A stretch of 64,000 bases of DNA from Manduca sexta (lineage: Eukaryota; Arthropoda; Insecta; Lepidoptera; Sphingidae), in the NCBI RefSeq assembly GCF_014839805.1, contig NC_051138.1, positions 13,576,983 through 13,640,982 of the forward strand. Reading direction: 5' to 3'. The translations under genes were made by a program, and so were the position numbers. The notes under the pieces were generated by a model that worked only from the letters and a program-made list of their open reading frames with translations, had not been told where the DNA came from and did no database searches. Each line of letters starts with the position of its first letter. Position 1 is the stretch's first letter. This document shows, piece after piece, positions 35,711 through 47,504 of the stretch.

Positions 35711-36110
35711 CAGGGTCACTTTGACATTGCGTTACTAAATGAAACCAAATACTCGTCTTCATCCTTGCTGACATTGTGCCAAAAATCATCAATTAATAAC
35801 TAATATTTTCACGAAAAATTCTTATGAAAGTTTTAATTTTTTTTTATCATTTTGTAGTTTAACGCTTATGTGGCGTGTGCGTGGGTGTATTTCTGACTGA
35901 AATATGATGTTGCCACTCCAACAAATTCTCTAACAGTAGTAGTAATGGCTTTAGGGCGCGTAAAATTATTTACTTTTTATTAATATTTATTTTGTACGAA
36001 ACTTACCCTTTTTATTTTACATCTACGGCTCAAGTAACTTACTGTAAAGTGTTTTTCCAAGTAAATAAGTATGTGGTTTCATTTAGTAACGCGATGTCAA
36101 AATGATCCTG
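35711..36110. mobile_element. Family G MITE, Tc1/mariner-type (400 bp)
   Basis: Ends are inverted over about 38 bases: 'cagggtcactttgacattg' on the left and its near complement 'catcgcg...gatcctg' read outward on the right, both followed inward by 'gttactaaatgaaacca'. It is flanked by TA on both sides (35709-35710 and 36111-36112), the target preference of Tc1/mariner elements. No transposase frame. Two more copies lie at 39437 and 58985. Confidence 0.75.
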
Positions 36111-36123
36111 TACCTATATATAT

Positions 36124-36190
36124 ATCTTTACACGATTCGGGGTGCGAATCCGACACGTCGCTACGGTAGTCATACTGCGATACAACGCGG
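36124..36190 (-). repeat. Possible tRNA-like SINE head
   Basis: On the minus strand 'gtatgactaccgtagcgac' is followed by a B-box-like 'ggattcgcacc'. This fits a decayed tRNA-derived head. Weak. Confidence 0.3.
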
Positions 36191-37263
36191 CTACAGGGGC
36201 ATTCAGTAATGGTATGGTAATAGGTACTAAAATTGAAAATAACCTTTAAAAATCGTATTTTATTTAAACCATCCTTAAGTCTTAAAAACAATCCTATACC
36301 TAAGATTCACAATCTACAATTATTCTCATTGATTTTATCGTTATGTAAGAATTTGAATAACTTTAAAAATCTGATCGGTTCATAATTATTCTAATGTACT
36401 TTATCATTAGCATTACCCTGATTTCAAGGATATATTCTATGCAACGTTGGCACAGTACGTCCTTCAGGTTGATTTCAGACACGTGGACATCGTCTTTATT
36501 TCTTATATTTTAATTTCACCATTTCTATATACATGAAAAAAAAAAACAAATCGCAAGTGTAGGATGACATCGATTCGTTAAAACCATAGTCGATTTTATT
36601 TACAAGAGGCTTTTAGAATCACATCATTGCTGACTATCGTATTTATTGTCTGACTTGGCACGTATGTTGAGTTATGCCATGTAATGTTACCAGATGATAC
36701 ATAACGTGATATCTTAGTGTGATGTTGCGCGTTATCCAGGTTGCAATCAAAATCGCGTACGCTAACTAAAGTAAAGGTAACGGTCTAAAAGAATTTCTTG
36801 TGTAATGCTTGGTTTATACGACTGGTTATTTCAAACTATTAATAGTCACGATGAAAAAGAAACGAAATCGATGTAATCCTAACATTGGCAAATATCACAA
36901 CAAAATCACAATAAAATTGAATGTCTTATGATTTTGAGTAAAACAACATTAAATTGTAATCTATGGACTTTAGAACACGATCAGCGTTTACTTGACCGTA
37001 TGTAACCGTATGTAACTCGATGTCTCACATCTCATTAACCAAAGCATAACCAAAGGTATAAATAGCATTAATGTACAGAGCTCGAACTTTAACAAACTAA
37101 GTAAAACATTTAAAAACTCCAGAGTGGTAGTTAAAATCAGCAATCAATCATTCAACAAATATATTCTAAAACAAAATATTGGCCGAGATTATTAATAAAC
37201 ACCAGAACTAAGGATTCTAGATCTTTCAATGGATAAAATGAAAAGAACTAAAGAACCTAAGAA
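36191..37263. other. No recognisable feature downstream of the dpr gene
   Basis: AT-rich. This is the region just 3' of the dpr-like gene; part of it may be its 3' UTR if the poly(A) signal at 37264 is not the one used. Confidence 0.45.
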
Positions 37264-37269
37264 TTTATT
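37264..37269 (-). promoter_or_regulatory. Candidate poly(A) signal of the dpr-like gene
   Basis: The minus strand reads AATAAA about 90 bases after the stop codon of the dpr-like gene. It is the first canonical hexamer downstream. In AT-rich DNA such hexamers are common, so this is only a candidate. Confidence 0.4.
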
Positions 37270-37357
37270 ATAACCAGATATGAGTTTTGTATAACACTGC
37301 TCCGTGTAATCACAAACACTTCGTTTTGTTCCTAACCAAGTTCGATTTGTCCACACG

Positions 37358-37461
37358 TTATACGATTAGTAAGTACACCACACTAGCGAAGCTCACGAGT
37401 GTGGACAGACGGAAACTGTCTGGCCACTGAGCGCTGCCTTGCATCGCAGCCGGGCTTTCAC
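37358..37461 (-). CDS. dpr-like gene, last coding exon (C-terminal tail)
   Basis: 104 bases including the TAA stop (37358-37360). The acceptor tttgcag precedes 37461. The exon starts in phase 1 and completes the glycine codon left open by the 49770 exon, giving LTG followed by ESPAAMQ. That resembles the linker after Ig2 in Drosophila Dpr proteins (NGEHPEAMQ, from memory). After a short polar linker comes a hydrophobic run (LSTLVSFASVVYLLIV) that ends directly at the stop. There is no cytoplasmic tail. This layout fits a GPI-attachment signal, and Dpr proteins are reported to be GPI-anchored, though a minimal membrane segment is possible. It lies 12.3 kb from the previous exon. Confidence 0.83.
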
Positions 37462-39257
37462 CTGCAAACAAAAAAAATATGTTACGTCTCGCTGTAGAGA
37501 ATTGTGAGAATCTTTTTCAATTTTGATTTAATATAATAATAACACTTTATTTCCTTGAATCATTGATACAAATTAAGACTTAATATACACTAAAACAGAA
37601 ACACTATTACACTTTTATTACACTTATATAAATTCTATAAATAAATTGCAAGAATCATTATCAAATACAAAAATGACCAGGGGTTCCCAAACTAGGCGAG
37701 GCCTGTATCTTGGGTAACCAACATTAGAAATATGTTTTACTAAGATAAAAATATAATAAGCAATTACTCCAATAAGTTTACGCTTTTTCAGTACTAAACA
37801 GTTTTTAATATTGTAAAGTTCACGATAGACTCAGTATCGTCATAGTCAATACATTGCAACCAACTAGTAAGTCTTTTAGAGCATGCATACATTGAGCAGT
37901 TCTTGATTGGGCATAATTTGGCAACCTTGTTGTATATAGAGCGGTGTGCATAGAATTGGAATCTTTTTGCAAAATTATTAAAAATATGTTTACGCGAATG
38001 TTAGACATCAATATGGATTTCGGATTTATGGCGGTATTTTGGATAATTTTACTAATGATGTTTCGAAGGTTACAGCTTCATGGTCGCAAGGTGGAATGAG
38101 GTCTTGGTCGTGCAAAAGTTTATGTTGTTTACTTCATTTAATAATTATACAATATTTTTCCATTTGTTTCGCTGAAAGGTTTTTGGAAAGTTTTCTTCAT
38201 TTTTAAGTTAAATATTTTTCGTCGTATTTTAGCGTTATGGGTATCCATTTTTATTTTTAGAGATGTGTATTTAAATAATGTATAGTTTATGCTTACTGTG
38301 GTACACATTGATTAATAAATAATCTAGAATTAAGTATGTGTAGCAACCTTAAATTTATCGGGGGCTGTAAAGTTGTTTAAGACTTTTTTAAATTCATTAG
38401 TCATGTCATAGGAATTATACACTAATTTGAACTGCTAAATATCCCATCTTAGAATTTGAAAACGCTCGTGCGTCATATTCGAAAATAACACGATCTTTCA
38501 TCGTAATATTTTAAATAAGCATAAAAGCTTAAACAACTTATCTCTTAATGAAATAATCCAAGAATAAAATTATTCCAAACTACGAATGTTAAATATTTAA
38601 GTTTATAACTAAATTCACTGAGAGGTTTAAGCAGTTAATTATGAATTTACAAATAGCAATGTTGAAAAGCATAATTATAAACATAATTTACAATAACGGC
38701 GTGAAAAAACCGAGTCATTTATTTTACGGTCAGTAGTCACGAAATGTTTTAAATATTAATCACATTTGTAACATTTTAATTTAATATCATATTTTGGTTA
38801 TGATATTAAAATAATATGTGTCATTGCCTGACCCATATAGACATAAATGCGGCTGGATTTTGAAACTCATGTATAAATATGATTGGATGTTGGTTTTTAA
38901 TGTTTATAGCCGTACGTCTGCGCACGTGTGTGAACTGATTGGCGGTTAGAAAGTTATGTTCATTGATTTTACAACTGGAACTGAAATGGCGTGAAAGTTT
39001 TTATCATATCATAAGGGTTTGGGAAACGAACACGATTTATCGTACGCGTATCCATATAGCCTCACATTTATCACATCATAGGACAGTAGCGTCTCTATTG
39101 CACCATAAGATTTTATTTAGTTAAAAAAAATATATAACTATGTCAGGAAACCCTATGTCATTAAAAAATTGTACAAGAAGACAATTTATTGGGAATTAAA
39201 AATTATTATATTAAAAACGCAACATAGTATTATATTTCGAACGGAACTTCGAACGGA

Positions 39258-39303
39258 AGGGAACAACAGAATGGATGGATATCCATCCATTCTGTTGTTC
39301 CCT
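39258..39303. repeat. Perfect 46-bp palindrome
   Basis: The two 23-base arms (39258-39280 and 39281-39303) are exactly complementary, with no spacer; the centre is ggat|atcc. A short direct repeat ttcgaacggaa precedes it (about 39236-39258). It matches no other family in the window. Confidence 0.9.
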
Positions 39304-39436
39304 CAATGCTGAGGATCGTGACCGCAGTAGGCTGAGTAGGTATTGCGAGCTATGTGTCCAAAGAAGGACAGAGTGCGTTTCCTGTAGCGTGTCGAGAGCC
39401 GAGTATTAGTATTTCGAACATAATTCCACTGTAATA

Positions 39437-39799
39437 CAGGGTCATGTTGACATGACATTACTAAATAAAACCACATACTTATCTGCTTGAAAATAATACT
39501 CTACAGTAAGATAATTGAGCCGTAGATGTAAAATAAAAAATATAAGTTTCGAACAAAATATATATTATTAAAAAGTAATTTTAATTCCTGGCGGCATCAA
39601 CTTCATACTTTCAGTCAGAAATACCCTCAAGCACACGCCTTATTCGCATTAAACTACAAAGTGCTCAAAAAATCGGAAAACTAAAACCAGGATTTTATTG
39701 AAAGTATTCGTTATTAATGGAAAATTTTTGGCACAATGTCAGCAAAGGTGAAGACAAGTATGTGGTTTCATTTAGTAACGCAATATCAAAATGACCGGG
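39437..39799. mobile_element. Family G MITE, second copy (inverted)
   Basis: Reverse complement of 35711-36110 over most of its length ('ctttcagtcagaaatacc', 'gcacacgcctta', 'ggcacaatgtcagcaaagg'). Ends cagggtcat and gaccggg. TA dinucleotides flank it at 39435-39436 and 39800-39801. Confidence 0.73.
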
Positions 39800-39889
39800 T
39801 ATATAATTTTCTATAAATCTCATTAATCTTATTTCTAATACACCGCGCAGACGTGTATCCATTTGTATTTATTATGTACACATTTGTAA

Positions 39890-40080
39890 CCTCCTGGATA
39901 GCGACCATCGTACACAAGATTTACAACGCCATAGTGGCTTACGAAAGTATGACGTTCCGGAATCAGCCTGTGTATATCCGGTTTTAAATAGGCCGGCATA
40001 ATGACGTCGATTGTCGAGGAGTAATCATCTCCCGTCGGTCAACATTCCATCTAAACCCTACTCCATTTACCATCAGGCAG
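39890..40080 (+). repeat. Family B LINE tail
   Basis: 'tcctggatagcgaccatcg', 'ccggaatcagcctgtgta', 'taggccggcataatgac', 'actccatttaccatcaggc'. Lacks the first module bases. Confidence 0.7.
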
Positions 40081-40683
40081 TCTGCTGTGGCCGAGTAAAA
40101 ATTGTCGTCAAGACTTCGAATTCACTACAACAATCAGTCAGGCTGATGGAATCTCATTCATATATAAGCAACGATATATCTTGTGGCCAGACCCTAACTT
40201 GAATACAGAATTCTTTCCTCGGACCGCGCAAGACATTTTATTCATTGCCATTTGAAAACCTTCTATAGTTGACCCGCGGACCCGCCTACATAATTTTACA
40301 TAATTTAGGGATGACTGATGTTAGAATATGTTATTCATGAAGCGTAGGACGAGGATTTGCGTGTATGCATACAGTTTTACCTGTCTCGGTACTTTGAAGA
40401 AGGTGCCAATAGTATTTTCTGTCTATAGATTTTTAGTTGGAGCAAAAACTGAAATAGAATTCTATATTAATGGTCTAAACGTAGTTTTTACCTAGGCCTC
40501 TTCTAGTTACCAAAATAAAATATTTATGGTCCTACTTTCAAATTTGATATAGCAGTTACCATACCTTAGTTGACAAACTACTACCAAGGTATATTATTAC
40601 ACTATACTATCGACTTTGTCTCGAGAACACTCAGTTGGCGTGCTTGTTTTTTTCTATTTATTATATTGTAATTGAAGATTTCA

Positions 40684-40873
40684 TCCTAACCGAATTTCGA
40701 CCGCGGTGCCCAATCTCAACGGAGATCGGCCAAGTACTCAGGACATATTCCACAAGTGTGTGCGCATTACACATGTGCATTCTCTGTTCCTCCACTCTTA
40801 TAGTCCAGTGAGACGGCAATCCGACAAGACCTGAGGAAGATCAGGCGCAAGACCAACGGCTTTACGTGCTTAT
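40684..40873 (-). repeat. SINE family S3, 3' part
   Basis: Shares with 47505-47872 the blocks 'acaagtgtgtgcgca', 'gagacggcaatccgacaag', 'gatcaggcgcaagaccaac'. Head absent. Confidence 0.65.
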
Positions 40874-41450
40874 TATATTATATATGTGCTTTAAGCGAAA
40901 TTTGAAAAAAGATTTTAATGAACTGGTATAATTGTGCTAAGATAAGCTAAGATAATAGTGATAAGCCTCTCGCTTGTCGTCGTTATTTTCTATACTGGAT
41001 CATTTATCATCAGATGTTCCAAAACTTCTGTTACAACATATGAAGTTAAAAAAAAAAAGTTTAGTTATTTATACATGCGATCACTAAATTGGTGTCATAC
41101 CGTTTGGTTTATTTACTGTGAACGTGTTTTTTGACTTTTCATTTTAATTGACAAGTCAAATATTGTACGCAAAAAATCTGCGTCAAATACATTTGTCAAA
41201 AATGTTTTGTGTTGTTGTGTAGTCTAATTAATCTATATAATATAATATATGCGTAAAATGACTATGTCTTTCTACAGTTATTATTCCAAAAGAGTAATGG
41301 AAGGAACGGAGGTTTTGCGAGTTTCCCACAATTTCCACATTTCACGCAAAACGCAAAAGAAAAATTCTGTTATTTCGGGATGCTTGTCTATAAGGCAGTA
41401 CTGGCCTAATCTATCTACCAATATTACGTTTATAAAGTAACTAAAATTTT

Positions 41451-41746
41451 ACTGGTGATAGGTTTCTCGATATGGGAGACTCCGTCTGGATAGATACCAC
41501 CGCAATATCTATTTCTGCCGCCAAGCAACAGTGTATAGTCACTGTTGTGTTAGTTTGAAGGTCATTGTAGCCAGTGTAACTACTTAATATAATATGACTT
41601 AACATCTCATGTCTTAGGATGGCGTCCGCAGTAGAATACTAAACAATACTTTGTATTCAACGTGTTGGATGGTGTTTCTACCATCTATGGGTGGTCGTAT
41701 CGTTTACCAGGCAAGCTCGTCTCGTCATTCAAAGCAATAAAAAAAG
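41451..41746 (+). repeat. Family C LINE tail
   Basis: Starts 'actggtgataggtttctcg', continues 'ctgccgccaagcaacagt', 'ttgaaggtcattgtagcc', and ends 'ggcaagctcgtctcgtc' plus an A-rich tail. A deletion has removed part of the 'taccatcaggcgaac' block. Confidence 0.7.
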
Positions 41747-41825
41747 CAAGCGCGTCTACTCGATCTATTGGCATATAAGTGTAAAGTTTAGTCGAATCAA
41801 CATTTCCAAATTCTACGATTCACAG

Positions 41826-41887
41826 GTATTGCTTACCGTCAGGGGAACGGCAAGCTCATCTCATCGTCAACGAAAGCAATAAAAAAA
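41826..41887 (+). repeat. Family C tail, fragment
   Basis: Only the last 60 bases: 'ttgcttaccgtcagggga', 'cggcaagctcatctcatcg' and an A-rich end. It lies 80 bases after a longer C copy, perhaps a separate short insertion. Confidence 0.55.
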
Positions 41888-43744
41888 TGATAATAAACAG
41901 GGTCTTTTTTTAAGATAAGGCAGTATGTGTAGATTCCTTTATAGCTGCAGTAAAACTTTTTTAGGAGACTATCTAATCATTTTCTGATTTCTCATAAATA
42001 TGAAAGTGTACAGTAAACTAAACAATAATTTTATAACTGCCTCTGAAAACTATCTTCTAAACCAATCCTTGACTTTAATCCACTTACTTACAGCAAACTA
42101 AGAGGTTTAGTACTGTAATTAATTAATATTAAATCGGTTCCAGTATCAACCAATTATCCACAAATGGCCCGTAATAATAATATCAATGAACTATAACTTT
42201 CAGTTATTGAGTCTAGTGCCCCGCGGTGTGTAGATTTTCATTGAACGATTACCAAACTAATTAAGAAGGTAAGAATTATTAAGAAATATGATAAAATAAT
42301 AATAATAAGTTTAATGAAGGGAAAATTGATAATATGATTATGATATTCAATAGTAAATAAAGCGCTTAATTATGTTAAAAATGGATATCCAATGTGCCAA
42401 TTATTACTTCAAACACAATATAAATCGATCAGATATTTTAAGTATGTTAAAACGTGAAACTACTATCAATTTTTGATTTATAATTGGTTGAAAAAAGAAT
42501 CATTACTTTCCACATTAAATAAGAACGAACATGCATAAAACTAATTTGGTAGTTAAGCTAAAAATAATTTTAAAATCATGTCCTGTGGGTTAGATATACG
42601 AGTGCACTATTTTACATATTTTTTTTTGTAGGAAATGTAAACAGATCTGATATTTTTATGACTATAAGGGTTTTGTGAAATATGAAATATGTGAATTTTA
42701 TTTAAACGATTCAAATCCACATAGATTAAAATATTGTTGATGGACCATGAAAGGGATTGTGAAACAGCGGGTAAACCTTTATTTACAAAGTCTATTGCTA
42801 AATAGTGGAATGTTTTAAATATTTTATGGTATTTTTTTAAACGCAGTATATATAAGTTACGTGGCTTTTTTAATTCATAATAGTAACATAAAACATATAA
42901 AGTTTTTGCTTTGTTGTCAATATTAACCATGCTTGGAAATACTGCGTAGCATGTTAGAGAAAAAATACTGATAGGAAGTTTAAAAAAAAATCTTGAGTTT
43001 AAAGCCTATTCTCATTATTTTGTCATTCTAGGAACCGAATATAGTCTCAGACGTGTCACAATGCAGACGGCAATCACAAACTAGTATGAGTTATGAATCA
43101 ATTTCGATAAACTAAATAACAATATCCAGGCTAGCTAAATTATAACAAGCCGTTATTAGCTATTAGGTCAAAGTTCAGTAAATCTCAGATATCGTTCGAA
43201 TTGGCACTTTCCCATTCGGAAGGCAATTACTTATTCATTAAAACCTCATAGCTTTTGTTCCCGAAATGGTTGGATAAAGCAATTTTAGTATTGCTTGAGT
43301 TCGGCAACTTGCTTTCGGAAACAGTTTTCAGAATCTAGTTTATTTGGGACCTTAGTAAATATTTTATGAATTGCGAAACTTTAAACTCTAGATTGTGTAT
43401 AGTAAAAATATGTCTGGACATTTGTTAATTAATAAGACAACGTTTTAGAACACCTTTTCTAAGTTTAATGAGTTCTTTAAAACAAACCTTTAAATCTAAG
43501 TTTAGTCAAGTTTAATAGGTACCTAGGTATTTTAATTTCTGTTGTGCTTTTTTGCGGTTTATATTATGTATAACTGCCCAATGATACGACTTGAACTATT
43601 GTGAAGGTTATGTAATTGTTATAATTTTTTTACGCTTTCTACAGTAAAAACATACGAAATTATACGTCCTACCGATATTTAGGCATATTGTTGTACCCAA
43701 GAATAAAGTTTGAAATCATTTCGGCTTTTTTTAATGGGGCATAC

Positions 43745-43965
43745 CCTGCACCTGATACTTAGCAGAGTGGTATCCTGATAGTATTGACCGACGAGACATG
43801 GTTATGCCACTTCTAATTGAATATGTATTTGGCCAGTGGATACAATTATGCCGGCCTGTTTTAAGCCGGATACGAGTATATACAGACTGATCCCGGAACG
43901 CCATTCGCTTTCCTAAGCCATTATGGCGAGTTATATACTTTATGTACCATGGTCGCTATCCTAGT
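43745..43965 (-). repeat. Family B LINE tail, diverged
   Basis: Reverse complement matches B with many substitutions: 'accatggtacataaagta', 'cgttccgggatcagtct', 'aggccggcataattgtatcc'. Confidence 0.6.
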
Positions 43966-44359
43966 CGACACGAATATCCTACATCCATCAAATCACGATT
44001 TTGACACCACACTGCAATAAATGTCAGTGTGGCAATCATTATTTTTTTTATTCCTCTATATGACATGGGAAAACTACTACTTTGAAAATTTCTCCGACAA
44101 CGATTACAATAAATAGCACAATGGACGAAACAGATAATGTAATTTGAAGTGCAGCACGTAGCTCGGGGTAATGAATACATTAGTCGCACGCCACGCCGCG
44201 CCACGTACTATGGCGGACGTGGACCGGTATCGTGTCGAATTATGTCGGGACTGAACTCTTAGCACGAATAATAAAGAATTGCGCCAAGTATTCGTATGGA
44301 GTAAACGTTTAACCTTTATTAGCTTTTGACTAAACGTTTATTAGCCTTGTTTAAACTTA

Positions 44360-44710
44360 CTGGTGGTAGGATATATTTTATATCCGCCCGGATAGCGACC
44401 ACCGTACACAAGGTGTTAAAACCCGTCATAGTGGCCCACGTAAGTGTGTCGCGTTCCGGGATTAGCCTGTCTATATGCGGTTCCAACTGGCAGGCATAAC
44501 TGTGTCAACTGTCGTGGGGTAATCATTTTTCGTCAATCGACATTCTATTGGACCCCGCTCTACTTACCATCAAAGGCAGTTGTTGTAGTTATACTTTAGA
44601 ATTAATGTTAATCTGGTGTGGGTAGGTTGTAATAAATCAGTTGTTGTCTGGCACTCGAGTCGTACCATTCAATCACAACAGAAGTGGGGTCACTTTGACG
44701 TGCTCTTACA
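44360..44710 (+). repeat. Family B LINE tail with a 104-bp insertion
   Basis: 44360-44580 is a good B copy ('ctggtggtaggatatattt' to 'taccatcaaaggcagt'). The expected end 'ggggtcactttgacgtgc' follows only at 44686-44710. The 104 bases between begin tgttgt and end acaaca, with agt on both sides, so they could be a tiny inverted-end insertion. Confidence 0.65.
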
Positions 44711-45316
44711 ACAATAAAAATTATTTAATAATTCGCTGATTAATTTAGCGAATAAATGTCATTCACAACTATCACCCGAATAAGCTGATTACACACTCGT
44801 ATTCTTGACTTCGTCTGTACACGGTAAGTATCTAAATTAGGGGTTAGACTATATGTCAAAACACATTCGTACTGAGCATTCCAATCCAAGCTCAACTACG
44901 CTCATGAGCTGCTATGCAAATTCCCATAAAAAATTGAAATTAAATTATTTTACGGTTTTTTATATTATTATTTTTTCGGAGACCTGAGGTGTTGATTGTC
45001 CGAAAAATCAAAGTTACAATATGAAAATATAATAATATTGAAAAACCAGAAGAAATCACAAGAAATCAATCCACACAAAATTTTAAACAAAGCAATAACT
45101 TGTATAGTTTATCTGAAGTTGAATTTAACGGTGTAAAGCTTCTCGAAATGAAAATGTTTCTGTGTATGACAATATATGTATTTCGATATTGAGTTGATTT
45201 TTGGGCAGAGTGCCAGCGCCATCTGTCGGCGTTTGACAGAGTTATCGAATTGATTTGTAAAGCGAAATGCAACGCCACCTATAGGCGTTCGACAGAATCT
45301 ACGCAACACAGTGAAG

Positions 45317-45587
45317 TGGGGATGTCAGCCGACATAGTATGAGCGGTAGGCGAACTAGCAGTTCAGTTGACTGTAATTGACTGTAGTTGGCCCCAGTTGG
45401 TTGTAGTTGGCTGTGATCAAGTGTGCGAAGAACGTCATCTGAGAATAGTGCTGTGGGTGTGTGAGAACTGTCTCGCGTTCCGTAGTAAGTTTGCGTCATA
45501 GACTGACGAATTATAATTGTTCTGATGATAAAACTGTAACCACAAAATCTTGACTTTGTTGTTATTTTGATCCGACATATCCCCGCA
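45317..45587 (+). mobile_element. Possible solo LTR
   Basis: A 271-base block starts TGGGGATGTC and ends GACATATCCCCGCA: TG...CA termini with short inverted repeats, as in LTRs. Its composition (GT-rich then a T-rich 3' part) also fits. No second LTR, primer-binding site, gag or pol frame is found, and no target duplication is evident. Just upstream, the motif 'cgcca(t/c)ct(g/a)t(c/a)ggcgtt(t/c)gacag' occurs twice (about 45208 and 45271). An unrelated unique promoter-like region is the alternative. Confidence 0.35.
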
Positions 45588-45959
45588 TACGCCCACGACA
45601 CTTAGCTGTAACTAGCTATGGAGGATGATGACGAAAATACACCATGTAAATCTGACATATAGTATATTATAGTTAATATCAGAATTTTTGTATAAAATAT
45701 ACATGGCAGACCAATTACTTCGACGATGTCAATGACTTATTACAAGTTAAATTATAATTATTGAAGATGAAGCTATTTCGCAGACAACGTAAGGAAAAAG
45801 GTAAGTATAATTCACTATAATTACAAAATAGAACTAATTTCTTTTTGTCCAGTAATTAGAAGACATTAACGAAATTCTTATCCTCCCTCATTAGCAATAA
45901 CAACATAACAAATGGCTTAATTCGCGAACAATTACTCCCAACTTCAGGAGGTCAAGGCA

Positions 45960-46366
45960 CAAACAGATCTGGGCATAAGGATTACAGATGATTTGAAATA
46001 GGAAAAACACATAGTGAGTGTGGAATCCCTATTTCATTAAGGACATTGATCTTGTCGAGAAAGTACAACGCAGCTTCACAAAAGTACCTAGATTACTAAA
46101 ACATCTCTTCTATGAGGGACGTTTGAAGGCCCTAAAACTCACAACCTTAGAAGATCGTAGAGCTCGTGGTGGTCTGATTGAGACATTCAAGATCCTAAGT
46201 GGACATTATGGCATTGCAGACTTCCATAAAATATTTAAACAAAATACAAATATCCGCCATAGTGGTCACCGCCTTAAATTGGCCCCTACCAGGTCTCGAA
46301 ATAACCATCACAAACATTTTTTAAGTAATAAAGTGATGGAAGCGTGGACAAGTTACTTGAAGATGT
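45960..46366 (+). pseudogene. CR1/L2-like LINE reverse transcriptase C-terminus, relic
   Basis: Upstream remains read DLGIRITDDL (about 45967-45996). From 46018 a 116-codon frame carries WNPYFIKDIDLVEKVQRSF, KALKLTTLEDRRARG, LIETFKILSGHY and, near the end, VMEAW. This is the conserved end of the RT-linked domain in CR1/L2/Rex-type LINEs (from memory). Only the last eighth of an ORF2 remains. It is immediately followed by a mariner relic. Confidence 0.72.
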
Positions 46367-46391
46367 AGTGCCGGCTCGGAATACCAATATA

Positions 46392-47177
46392 CGAGGTGCG
46401 TTAAAAAATAACGGGAAATTTATTTTCAGGAATATTTTTTTTTATTATTTTGTTTATATACCTGAATTATGATAAAATTTTCAGCTATATTCATGGTTTA
46501 CTTTGTCTGTGGCAGCCGCTAAAGTGAAACGTGAACTTATAAGCTCGGCGATTTTTGTTTATTAGTAGAAATAGATAAAAGAATTTGTATCAAATATATG
46601 CGCAAAAAATTAAATAAAGTGTTACAATGTGTGGGAAATGTTAACAAAGGTTTGGGAGTGGTATATGCGTATCTAAGATGACCGTGAAAACGTTGAAGAT
46701 GATGAACACCTCAGATGCACCAGCACATCAACAACTGATGAAAACGTGGAAAAAGTGAAATAAATATTAGCTATCGGTTGGTTCAAGCCATGAAATTTTT
46801 TTAAATGTTTTGGGTACGAAACACATGGCAGCTTTGTTTCAAAGTTGTTAAATTGACACTTCATTGCTTGTTCGTGAATTTTTGACCAACAACAATATTG
46901 TAACGAAGCCACAGCCTCCATATCCGCCAGACATGCCTCCTTGTGACATTTCCCTATTTCCATAAATAAAAAAAAAACTTATCGGACCATCCTTTTACAA
47001 GCTAAAGAAGCTAAAGGGTATCCCTAAATCGAGTTTAAGAAGTATTTCGAGGATTGGAAGAAGCGCTGGCACAAGTGTATAATATCTAATGAGGACTATT
47101 TTGAAGGCGAGAATATTTATGTAGACGATTTTTTTTTCGATAAACTAAAATTCCCTTTATTTTCTGAACTAATCTTG
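46392..47177 (+). pseudogene. mariner transposon relic (DD34D transposase family)
   Basis: Flanking TA at 46390-46391 and 47178-47179. The ends are partly inverted (GTTAAAAAATAACGGGAAATTT left; its near complement at the right). Transposase remnants on the + strand: a VEDDEH...TSTSTTDENVEKV block (about 46690-46760), the catalytic block QPPYPPDMPPCDISLFP (about 46910-46960), with its aspartate kept, and the C-terminus FEDWKKRWHKCI...YFEGENI (about 47050-47125). Stops, frameshifts and a large internal loss (786 bp against about 1.3 kb) make it dead. Confidence 0.8.
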
Positions 47178-47504
47178 TATTCAAGAACAAACTTGGCATA
47201 TACATTGCGAAATTAGAAAAATAATTTGTGTTTTACAATATTCAGACACTTATCAGTTTATTATAACTGCTTGTGTGATAATAAATAAAGAAATAGGTAA
47301 CAGAGCACAAACTGTAGATTGCGTGAGTTTTGCCATTCTCACAAACATATTCCAGATACGTCACACGACGCCACGTTAATTTTGAATTTCTTATAATGTT
47401 ACTCATGTTAGTGATATGATATTTACTTAACAATAAGAAGTAATACCTGTATGTTATACAGCAGAAAATAACATTTACATTGTATCTTTCTCATCTAAGG
47501 AATG

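Noticed and set aside
44210..44254. ATG in a GC-rich patch (MADVDRYRVELCRD) as a gene start
   Set aside because: A stop follows after 14 codons, no donor site is seen at a suitable place, and there is no family match.
46673..46963. 96-codon minus-strand open frame as a gene
   Set aside because: It is the antisense of the mariner transposase relic, whose plus-strand motifs are recognisable.
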